Origin: Larimichthys crocea
Taxonomy: Eukaryota; Chordata; Actinopteri; Sciaenidae
Assembly: GCF_000972845.2 (NCBI RefSeq)
Contig: NC_040028.1
Location: 20,550,210 to 20,614,209 of the forward strand
Reading direction: 5' to 3'
DNA: 64,000 nucleotides
The first letter of the stretch is position 1. The number at the start of each line of letters is the position of its first letter. The translations under genes were made by a program, and so were the position numbers. The notes under the pieces were generated by a model, which saw only the letters and a program-made list of their open reading frames with translations, searched no databases and was not told the origin of the DNA. Positions 14,671 through 26,900 of this stretch are shown in pieces.

Positions 14671-17600
14671 GTGGACAGGATTCGTTCAACTGTGTCGTCT
14701 TGGTGTCTTTGTCTGGCATTTTCAGTTTTCTTTGAGCATCCAGCTGCTGCCATGTCTGTCAGGGAACTTAAAGGACCACTGTCTCTGCATATGGAAGCCA
14801 AGAGGCAACCTCTGAAATTAAACCAACACACAAGTGTGCTGCAGTTCCTCTAACGTCCACTTGAGGCTGGCTCCAGAAGTGAGTCAGTCTCCATAAGTCC
14901 CCATGTCCAAATGTCCAACTTCACAGCAGAAATAAACATGTTTACAGCCTGGTACAAAAAACAGTTTTGGTCTCTGTAGCTAATTTCCCCGTTCATGACA
15001 ACTGTACTGAGCTAACAACAAGCTAAAACAAGTTAACAATGAGCAAAAACAAGCTAACAATGAGCTAACAACAAGCTAACAATGAACTGAAACAAGTTAG
15101 CAACAAGCTAAAACAAGCTAACAACAAGCTAACAACAAGATAACACCAAGCTAAAACAAGCTAACAATGAGCAAAAACAAGCTAACAATGAGCTAACAAC
15201 AAGCTAACAATGAGCAAAAACAAGCTAACAAGCTAAAACAAGCTATCAACAAGCTAACAACAAGCTAACACCAGACTAACAACGAGCAAAAACAGGCTAA
15301 CAATGAGCAAAAACAAGCTAACAAGCTAAAACAAGTTAACAACTAGCTAAAACAAGCTAACAGCAGGCTAAAACAAGCTAACAACAAGTTAAAACAAGCT
15401 AACAACGAGCTAAAACAAGCTAACAATGAGCAAAAACAAGCTAACAAGCTAAAACAAGTTAACAGCAGGCTAAAACAAGCTAACAGCAGGCTAAAACAAG
15501 CTAACAACAAGCTAACAACAAGTTAAAACAAGCTAACAACGAGCTAAAACAAGCTAACAATGTGCTAAAACAAGCTAACAATGAGCAAAAACAAGCTAAC
15601 AAGCTAAAACAAGCTAACAACAAGGTAACAACAAGCTAACACCAGACTAACAACGAGCAAAAACAAGCTAACAATGAGCTAACAACAAGCTAACAATGAG
15701 CAAAAACAAGCTAACAAGCTAAAACAAGTTAGCAATGAAGTGAGACAAGTTAACAACGAGCTAAATCAAAATAACAACAAGCTAAAACAAGTTAACAACA
15801 AGATAACCAAGCAGCAACCTCTGTAAATGAAACCTGCCAAAAACTGCAGTTCCTCTAACGTCCACTTGAGGCTGGCTCCAGAAGTGAGTCAGTCTCCATA
15901 AGTCCCCATGTTCAAATGTCCAACTTCACAGCAGAAATAAACATGTTTACAGCCTGGTACAAAAAACAGGACTTCCAACATGGCGGCGGCCACAGATTCT
16001 AAGCTTTAAAATTGGGCTTTGAAAACCTGTGAGTGACGTCATGCGTACGCTGTCCATTCTTTACACTGTCACTGGTGTTAGCCCACTAGCTGCCCTACAT
16101 TCTTTTATACTGTACCATTTTACTGTGAGTTTAGAGTGCTCTCCTGTCCATCAGTACACATGTAAAACACCTTTATGTATCACTTCAAGTACCATGAAAA
16201 TCACATTAAATTACATTCATTTTCCAAAGCAGCTCATGATAAGTGTGTCTGCAGGAACGATGACTAAAAGTCAATACAGGAGGTGCATCCCTCCCAGACA
16301 AACAACTCAAAATGTGTTGGAATGAGTGAGTCTGCAGTAGATACCAACAGGTTACCAGGAGATACTATACCTATGAATTAAACCAGTGAGAACATCATCA
16401 TGTAGGAGCCCATCGCTCGTAGTAAGAAGCTGATTGAGGCCCTTAAAGTGTACGACATCACTACGAGAAGAACGGATGACATCACAACACCTTTGTGACA
16501 TCACCAACGCTTCAGCTCACCTGTGTTTTTTTTATTTTTTAAAATCTTGCAGCAGGACAGCAAGAGGCCTCTGAGGCTGACGCATAGATTGACGTGTTAT
16601 TCAGTTACACATTGACTGGAAATCTGTCTGTGATGTGGCAACGGTCGCACCAATTCATCCATTATAAATGAAACACCTACCTGTAGCTGAACAAACATTA
16701 TTGATCTCACAGCTTTGTGGACTGTGCCAATTTTTGCTAGGAAAATGATCAGTTTTATTCTTACAGACCTCTCTGTATCAGCCTCCTCCTCTATTGACTG
16801 GATACTATTTCTGACATCTGTAGTTAATGAATATTGATTAGAGACAACTGACAGACAGATGTTATGTGAGACACAGCTTCCTTTTTCTTTTTAACCTCAA
16901 GCAAAGGTGTGCATGCTCAACAGAGGTCAGGAAATGAGACTAGACAAATGACCACATGTGTGATGTTTGTAACTTGGTCGCTCTCTTGCCTGAGGACGCT
17001 AAGCTGCGCCCGTCTAGCCGCCTGCAGAGCGCTCGGAGGCGCTCACACGCCTCTCGTGGAATCAAGTTCACACAGAAACCTCCGTCAGTTTCCACTTTCT
17101 GACCCCCGCCACACTTACTCAACCAGCCACACCTCGCCCACCAGCAGCTCCCACACATATCAAATCAGAAACCAACCCCCACCTAGGCCAGCTCGACTTT
17201 GTTTCCAGAAAGAGGCTATTCTGTTACGGAAAAGTCCCCTCCTGGAAGATGAAAGATTTAAGTTTCAATGACTCTCTACAGTCAAATCTTCCACTCACAG
17301 TATTATACAATCAATAACTGCCCCTCTGGCCATCAGAGAGGGAGAGGAGTGTAACAGTGAAACCAGTCTACTCTGATCTTTCTGTTTGTACGTCTGCTCA
17401 TGAGCAAGTATCGCTGATTATTAATGTATCGAATGTGAAACTCAGTCTGTATTTATGGACACACACTGGCCACATCAGGAAACAGGAAAACAAGAATTAC
17501 GGAGGGAAGGTCACTGAAAATAATTACATAATTACTTTTATTTCACTGATACTAGTCTGCATAGTTTTGGGTGGTAGATACACTGTAAAAAAAGAAATCT

Positions 17601-17953
17601 TTTTACAGTGAAAAACAATGACAGTAAAAGAATGAATGTATACAGTAAAAAACACTAATATTTAATGACAAAATATACTATTTTATACAGCATTCATACT
17701 GTGTTTTCATGTGAGTTATACGACAAAATGCCAAACTTAAACATGAAATCAACAGTACTAACATCCGTTTACCGTAATATTAAGAAAAAAGGTTACACCG
17801 TATTTATTACGGTTTATTGCGGTTTTTCTTTTACCGTAAAAAAAACAGAAGATACCAAATCATTCGATTTTTTAACCTTGTAATAGAATAATGAAAATCT
17901 TTACAAACTTTAATACAAACTATTAAATTAACCTGTGAACACGTTCCAACGTT

Positions 17954-17996
<43 letters not shown>

Positions 17997-20900
17997 ACCT
18001 GCTGGTTGAGACGCTAATGTTCTTTCAAAGGCTTAACGACGAGGATTAGTGTCCTCACTCGCGATCACGTTTGTGGGTGACGAGTCAAACGTTAGTGGGT
18101 CAGAGTCACACACCTGGACCGCCTGATACTACTGACACAGATTAAACAGGACGAGAGCTGAGGAACTGAAACCCACGAACAAAATCTAGAAACTGAAGCC
18201 GCTGATTAGCTGGTTTGGGATAGTTCTTGCAAGAAAAAATATTTTGCACTCTGAGTATTGGACAGTTCAGAGTTGGGGGTTGGGATGGACACCCACAGAC
18301 AGAGAGATGGGGGAGGGCAACAAGTGGGGATAAGGGGCTTACAGTTACGGCCATGGAGGAGCAGTGACAGATGAGTCCATAATATGATGACGGGTTAGAG
18401 GGTTCAAAAAGGCCATGTTTATGGTGATGGTTAACAATCATCCAGACTTTACAATAAAGAAATAAGGATATAAAAACTCCAGAAACTGGAGACAGAAGAA
18501 GATAAAGATGAGTTTACCCAGCACACAGATGGAAACACAGCCCATAATTCCTCTGTAGTAGATTTAAAAACAGGCCAAGATTTCAAGGACAAGTAGCAAA
18601 TGTTTTCCCAATCCTAACACGAGGCGAGGGCAAAGGTAGGGAGACAGGTGAAGTCAAACACACGAGGGCAGGTGGAGGATGTGCTGTTAAGATAACAGAG
18701 CTGTAAACACAGACTGTGACGGGGGAAGAATCATTTTGTCACCTACCACACAGCAGCCAGCGGCAGCAGCGAGAAAGTCTGTAGTATCTTTGCACCTCCT
18801 CCAGAGAGATCCGCACGTGACCACCGCTCTGCTCTACCGGCCACAAACACACATCCAATGCTCCTTCCATGTTTTCCTCTTCAGTTTGATCATCCACCTC
18901 TGCACCTCCTCTCTCTGCTTCAGTCTCTTCATTCTCCTCTGACCCCGTGTCAGCCTCCATCTCACCTTCCTGTTGACTTCCTCTTCCCTCGCTTTGCTCA
19001 TCACCAGCAATCAGATAATCTCTGTGTTCTGCAGTCACAAACCAGTCCGGCTCTTCTCCGCCTGAGCTCACGCTCGCTCGCTCCATGTAAGACCCAGAGT
19101 CTAACTGGACCTCGACATCCTCCTCCATCAAGAAGCCTGAATCTGCCATCTCCTCTCTTCCCATCCTGCCGTCCCGCTCTGCTTCTTGTTCACTCCCCCT
19201 CTGCAACACTTCTTCCATGCAGCTTTCCAAAAATGTATCACCGGAACAGTTTCCCTCTCATCCTGACTGACTGCACATGCAGCCTCTCGCTCCGTGTCAG
19301 GCTTCAGGTGCTCTACAGCCTGCAGGTCGTCACTTAGTAACTGTGGGGACTTCCTAATGCAACCTCAGGTTACCTTTCCTGCAGACAAAAGCTACAGTGT
19401 AGCACTCTACTCCACCCTCCCGACTCACCCAGCCTTATCCCTCCCCCTAAAAAAAGGACAATTACCTGACCCCTCCCGGTTGGATAGCAATGCCTCCAAC
19501 CTGCTAATGTATGAATTAGTCTGACCTCTAAAAGAGATCCAGGTCTGACTGCGTTTGAAGGCTACAAACAGAAAAGTTGTGCCGTGTTGCGTCACAGTAC
19601 GTTGCAGAGCTGCAGCTCTCATTTACCTACACCAACAAAGCTGGAGCTCCTCGCCTGCCTTATCTCAGGAGATGTGGTCCAAAGGTACAAAGCCTCCATT
19701 CTGACCAGCCCCATTCAAACACTGCCTGCATCTCCATTTGACTATTCACAAACTATAGCATTCAAAGCCCCTATTCTAGTTTACACCCACTCAGAAAGAG
19801 TCCATTCTTACAAACGCACTGAAAGACTCGATTCTAATGAGACCTCTCAAAGAAAGACGCTGTTTCTCAACAGAATGTGGCAATTTAGATTCCATTTCAA
19901 TGAGTTGTATAAAAGATATAAATCAGCCAAAACAAGCTTAAAGACACTCTTCTGTCTGCTAATTCAGCCATTATCCACTAAATACAAGTCCAGTGTGCTG
20001 AAAGGTTTGGCCCAGAGACGTTGATTGTGTCATATGTGCGTGCTTACACGCTTACACGAGTGTGTGTATAGCCACGAAGGTTCGTGTGGGTGTTGTGCGT
20101 CGTGTTTAACACACGTGTTTGCTCTGCGACCAAGGGCATGCACGAGGTCATCGGTGTCGTGAACCTTGGGAGGTAAACACGAGAGCCATCAGGTCGCACA
20201 GCTCAAAGTGAAGGAGCGGCTCGAACAAAAGGGACAGAGCAACGATCAACTCGCAGTCTGATTTAGAGAACGAGTCATTAAGTTTTCACATAAAGTCAGT
20301 GAGTGAGTATGCTGTATTTCCTCTAACTCAGAGACGGATTCACCAGAAACTCAAAATGCCAGGAGTACAGGCAGGTAAAGGTAAACCCGACCCTGACAAC
20401 CTTTGTCTCTCCAGACAGCCCGACAGCTTGACACAACTTTTTGTTTTTCATAGTGTGCCTCAATCTGAGGAAGACCCATTAAAGGGTTGAAACATTGCCT
20501 TTAAGCACAGCAACAAAATGTCATCTTACTGGATTTATACTTTTTAAACCTTTATTGATATACAAAAAAAGGCTCCACCTTTTAAAAAAATGGGATGTTT
20601 GGATGGAGGAGGCTGGACTGCGGTGCGCTATAGACGAAGGTGCCAACGCTTCTGCAACTACAACTGGAGGAGGGGCCGTGCACCTTTGCCTGACAAAATG
20701 ATAATAATAAACTTATCACAAGACACGATTTTTTTAAAATTTCACTCATTAACAGGTCTTTTGCATCTCTACTGCATGTGTAGACTTTCTGTGTTTAAGT
20801 GACGTCTCAACTCCGGAGTCAGTGTCAGTTTGGGTTGATAAGTTATGAAAAATATATGTGAGTGGACGTCGAGGCTACATTAGACGCTATTACAGTAGCA

Positions 20901-23900
20901 TCACAAACAGAAATCTCTACTAGTTGTCAGCGGTCGAGTTGAATTGTTGGAAATGTAGGCAGAAGGAAATTACGATATCTCTGGTTCTGCTGCATTCATA
21001 TTTTAAAACTGTCCATCAACACAGACGAGGTGATCCCTCACTGGCTTCCCACCTACAAACACTGTGAAATGTGTCATTGGTCACGGTGCCACCACCACCA
21101 CCACCACCACCACCCCTCTGCTGCTCCTGCAGGATCACAGCAGATGTGACGTAGTAAACGTGTTTAAGATGACGAGCCGCCAGACTGTGACTCTCTGAGT
21201 GATCGCTCTGTTTACATCCTCAATTCAATCCCACAGTTCCTTAAGATGAGGAGCAGAGGGGGGATTCCTCTTCATACAATAGAAGTCATGCAGAGTGAAC
21301 AGAAGCAGCTGCAGATTGCAATATGCATTCGTCCAAGAAGAAAGAAGAAAGTTAGACTTGAAATGAGTCGAGGTAGCATGCTTTCATCTGTGCCTCTTCT
21401 GAATCAGTCACAGGTCAAATAACATGCAGAGAAATGTTTCTGTGTGGCCTACACACAAAAACTATTCTTTCTAAGATTTTCATGTGATTAGTGTTCGATG
21501 GCATCAGCCTGTAGACGCAGCAACAGCTCCTCTCTTATGAATTCACCTCATGGCTAATGACTTAAACAGAGCCGGGGAGAAAGAAGAACTTTCCGAGAAC
21601 CCCACATAGCTTGAGGCGCAGACAAACAAAGCGGACATGAACAACATGCACACATGGATGTACTGTACATACATAGAGGTATAATCCATCACTGCCACTG
21701 GCACACATGCGGTGACATTCCTCCATGCATACAACAACCATAAATATCTGAGGACAACCTTGGGGAGAGATGAGGCCGCCCCACAAAAACAAGATTTCCA
21801 CATTGTGTCAGCAAGCTATTGGAAAACAGCTTACACACACAGATACAGGCACAAAGTCAGCTGTTTCGAAACAAAGTAAATTACAGTACACACACAGAGA
21901 GACAAAAATATCATCCATACTATCTATATCTCCGGACTCACGTGGCTTAAGTGGAACCATCGGCATCCCACTGTCCCATTGAGGAGCACTCCTCCTGGCT
22001 CTCCTCACCATGATTTTCTCCCTGCGTGTTAGCGAGATCTGGGAAAGTCCTTTTCTGTGCATCGGCACAAACTCAAGGTCTCAAAGCAGCAACAGACTGG
22101 CTGAGAGGACACACCGACTTGAACACTCAGCAGCTTTAATCAGCACTTCCTACTCCTTTGCACCAGCTCGGCTGCTGGTGAGGTCCCCTGTGCTGCAATT
22201 TACTGCATTTGCTGAAGAATCTGTTACAGTGCAGCTGCCCGAGATCTGTGTGTTTGAGACTGAAGAGGCTTGTTTAAGCTGCGCAGTCACGCACTCGCAC
22301 AGACACAAACTGTTAGAGAGACACAGAAACAGCCCAGTGGGGAAGCAAGGGAAGCCCACAGGAAGCACTGTGTGCGAGGAGCTGGGCATGATGCCCTGCA
22401 GAACTCTGGCCAGAGCTTCAGTCAGAAACACACACACACACACACACACACGCATATATATAAAAATGATGAATGTATTCATACAAACTCTGCAAAGTCA
22501 CTCTTTGGTGGTCTTACCATCCCAGTCTCTCCAGGAGTTTCTGCGACTGCCGGGGCTGAAAGGGAAAGGAGATCCAGAGATGTCCAGGTTCTGGATCAGA
22601 TGACTGAGGCGATTCATGATCCGGTAGGACGCCTCACCACCCTCCCGTAGAAACTCGTGCAGAGACATGAGAGCAGGCTGCTGCTAGTCTCACACACTCA
22701 AACAAAACTCTGTCATCCAGAGAGAGAGAGAGAGAGAGAGACCCTCACTGCACCTGCAAACTCTAACAGACTTCAAATCGCAGTTTCCCGCATGCAGGCA
22801 TGAGAAGGAGCTCAGGACAACCTGCTCTCATAGCATCCTGTGAGGAGACGTCTGCATTGGCTGCTGTCCTCTGCAGAGCCACACTGGGGACTGAGCACAG
22901 CGCAAAGCAGACAGAACCAAAACAAATATATAAAAAAAAAGCTGAGTCACTGTCTGCATAAACCCTGAAACAAACACTGGAGGTGTTAATGGGTCCGGCT
23001 CTGCTCCTCACACTGTGATGGCACATGCAGACCTCGCTGCAAGTGCAACTACTGACAGCTAGAGGGGAGGAGGACGGAGGGGGGGGAGCAGAGGGCAGCC
23101 GGTAGAGCACAAATCCCCTTCTGCTGCTCAGGCTAATTATATTCCTCCACTCCGCAACTAATCTGCCTTTTCTTTCCCTCTTTCTATCTCCCCAGATTCC
23201 TCCGTGCATTCACTCCTGGTGAGCCACAAAATAAAGGAAGAACCGTGAAAACTGCTACATTTAAACGCTCCAGCACTGAAACTTTGACAACACTGACAAC
23301 AACACACACTAAGGTGCAGGAGGTGCAGGAGGTGCAGGAGGTGCAGGAGCAAAGCAGAGGCCCCTCTTGAATGGAGAGAGGAGCAGGTTTCTGGCAGACC
23401 TTTAAAGGTGTGTGTGTATGTGTGTGTGTGTGCGTCTGTGGTTGTGTGTGTGTGTGTGTGTGTGTGTGTGATTGTGTGGTTAAAGCTGGCAAGGAAAAGG
23501 TAGCTTGCAGTTTATCGGCTCAGAATAGAGATGAGAGAGGAGCTGCACTCTCACACATACTGATGAGGCGACTGCAGGAGACAGACATCACCATCCACCC
23601 CAAGAAACCCTCCGTCTCTCTCTGTCTCTCTCTGCTGTTAAATCAGGTCTGATCACCCACCGCCTGTTTGGGTGTGGTAACATTTTCTTAAAATTAAAAT
23701 TTTAATCGATGGCTTTGATGAAAAGTCAGAATATCACCATGGTTACCGCAGGGAGGACCATGGCTGTCCAACCCCAAGCAGTAACCTCCATGACGGGGAA
23801 GTGGAGCCACAAACTGCAGTTCCTCTAACGTCCACCTGAGGCTGGCTCCAGAAGTGAGTCAGTCTCCATAAGTCCCCATGTCCAAATGTCCAACTTCACG

Positions 23901-26900
23901 GCAGAAATAAACATGTTTACAGCCTGGTACAAAAAACAGTTTTGGTCTCTGTAGCTAATTTCCCCGTTCATGACAACTGTACTGAGGGTGAATTTATATA
24001 CAACTCACCTGTTCACATTATATTAAGGCTTAAAGTTATGCAGGGTTAAGAGCGGGGACGCTTTGATTGACAGGTGGGTGTGGTTACAGATGGCATGTTT
24101 GAGCAACCAGGCTTCATTCAGCTCCACCTCAGGTCCACTGATGATTTTTAGATTAGATTTGTGGTTCAGTATCTTGTTAAAAGACACTTCAACACGCAGA
24201 CTGGAGGAGCCGGGGTTTGAACCGCTGATCTTTTAGATTAGTGGACGACCTCCTGAGCCACAGTCTGGAACAATGAGCCGCACTGAACAAACAGCTGACG
24301 CACTTATAATGCAACCCATGGAGCCACAGAGTGTGGCTGAAGCCTGATATTCATCTATTCGTATTGCCACTACATGAACTTATTGTTCTAAAGTGAATAT
24401 AAAGAATCTGAAGCTTGCCTCAGCAAAATACAAGACAACAAACAGAGTGTGACATTACTGCAGCACTCGCCCTGAGCAGCTTCTTTAGTGACCTGCTGGA
24501 TCCATCTGGTGATACATCTGCTCTGCCTTCAGGGATGAACACCGCAGCTCACGTAGAGGAGGCTGAATGAACCTCTGACCTCGAGCTCGAAAAGAGGAAC
24601 TCACTTTATGTTAACAATAATAACTCCTCGTGGTGCTTTTGATTAAAATAACAGAGAGGAGGAGCTCAGACACTCTCATGAAAGCACAGCAAAAAACACA
24701 AAGACACCAAAGAGCACCAACTTCAACATATAGTCTGTCACTATAATAAAACAGCCTCTCCATGCAGCAACCGGCTGCAGAGACTCGTGCCTCACTGAGC
24801 TGGATGTGTCTCTTTAAATCAGCTGAAGTAGGTCAAGTGCCCGGTTAGAGGGTCGAGGAGGCGCCGTCTGTGATCAGGGCGATATTTTAACGACTGATTT
24901 ACTGATTTTGAAGTCACTGCAGCTGAACCAACGTCAGTCAGTACGTCACTGTGGCCCAGACTGAAATATTTCATTGATTACCATGAAATTCTGCACAGAT
25001 ATTCATGGTTCCCAGAGAATGAAGCATATTGGTGATCTTTTCCAGTAGCGCCACCAGCAGGTCAAAGTTTTCACTTATCCTGAGAAAAGTCTCACTTGCT
25101 GCTGGTGCTACATCTACAAAACTCTGAATGCACGTTCATGGTCCCCACAGGATATATCCGTATTCCTTTAGCGCTGCCATGAGCTACCACATTTGTGAAT
25201 TGGCGTTGAAATATCCCAACAAATATCGGATGGACTGCCATGAAATATGGTCCACACACATTCATGGTTCCCAGAAGATGAAGCATACTGGTGACTTCTA
25301 GTAGCACCACCAGCAGGTCAAAGTTTCCAGGAAACTCTTGCTTGCTGTTGGTGCTACGTCTACTGGATGAACTGGGACAAATCTTTGTACAGATATTCAT
25401 GGTTCCCAGAGGATGAAATGTTATTCCCATCAGGGTGAACAGGATAAATATTATTCTTGCTGTTCAGACCAAAGTTATTTATTTATATGAAGTGAAGACA
25501 CGTTTCAACTGTGCACAGATCAAATGTTAGAAACAGCTCTGCCCACTCGCTGCTGCTCGAGCAGCTCCACTGATAGACGGGTGGATTGGATGATAGGTCT
25601 TCACGATTTGAGGATACTGCATGTGCAGTCATGTTCATAGCACAGACACAGAAAGCAGGAGGAGGTTTGTTCTCTGCATTTCACAGAAAAACGACACCTC
25701 CTCTTCAGCTCGGGAGAAGCGAGCAGTTTGCCAGATTACACAATGCTGAATCCTTTTCATCCTCAGTTTCTATCCCTGAATCTCTCTTTTCCTCACTCTC
25801 GCTTCCTCTCCGCTGTCTTCTGTGATCAGCGTTTGAGCCGATTAGCGCTCCCATCCTCCTGCCACAGCACATTCCTGTCACGTTTCCTCATAAACTGAGT
25901 GCCAACGATGACTGCATGTCTAAAATGTTTAGTATAATGATATATGATGTGCAAAATTCATAATATGTGATAATATTCCATCAGAGCTGCAGCCTGTTCA
26001 GCTTTAGTCCTTTATCTTGGGCCTCTCTTCGCTCAAGTCCACCCACTCACTACTTTTCACCATCTCTAGTGTTAAGGAGGAGAATATGCAACCAGAATCC
26101 ACTGTGCTGTGTTAATGAATGCAGCAGATCAACCATCGGAGAAAATGTTGCACTTTACTACACAAATACACTGTGGGTCTACATGAACAGATGCTACACA
26201 CACAGCTAAAGAGAAACATGACAATACGATCTGGCAAAATGAGCAGCTGAGGCTTCTCTGAATGTGCTTTCATGCAGACTGACTGTTTGCTGGCAGTAAG
26301 TGAATTAAGGCAGACGTCTATAAATGGATTAAAAGAGAAGACAGAAGAAAACGTCAGAAAAATAACTCGATCAATCATGTTAGTGGTTCGACAGAGGAGA
26401 AAGATTTTTCCTTTAGTCTGTGACAATAAATCACGTCTCTGCAGGAGCCACAGCAGACCAGAGATGTGACGTCATCTGTGGTCTGGAAAAGGGTGCTTTG
26501 AACAAACCACAGCGAAAATTTAAGAAGTGATGTGGCTTTCCTGATGTGCTGAGTCATCAGCAAAGGGTTACATCGGATATTTAGGTCACCGTCTCCGATT
26601 TCTGCCCTCAACACCTCTCCCGAAAACACACAGGCCAAATCCTGTAACTGATTAGGGTGGAGTACTGAAGAACCAGGCCTGTGAGGGACAGGACTGTATC
26701 TTTACAGACAGATTTAATGCAATTTAACCTTAAATTTAAGTCGTATCATTTCAAGCCTTATATTACAACATATGTTTTCTACAGCGAGCGTCACCACAGC
26801 TTACTGGCCAAACACCTGCTGGGCCTGAGGCAGAAATAAACGTTAAACCTGACGTGGTTTTCTGCAGAAACAAAGCTTTACAGCTCACGAACACGATGAT

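Larger units (their letters stand above)
12101..18746. other. mcf2l 5' intron region
   Basis: It lies between exon 2 and first exon C. It holds (CA)n arrays at 12571-12613, 12760-12843 and 14603-14666, a LINE-like tail on the minus strand near 13185-13230, two R1 copies flanking a satellite (14838-16085), and an R2 copy (17575-17890). I recognise no exon. Confidence 0.5.

Noticed and set aside
15008..15815. CRISPR-like array
   Set aside because: Units are ~10 bp and contiguous, with no unique spacers, in a vertebrate intron. It is a satellite.
18858..19337. 159-codon plus ORF opposite mcf2l exon C
   Set aside because: It is the antisense shadow of the acidic frame (GAG/GAA becoming CTC/TTC). 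No plus-strand support.
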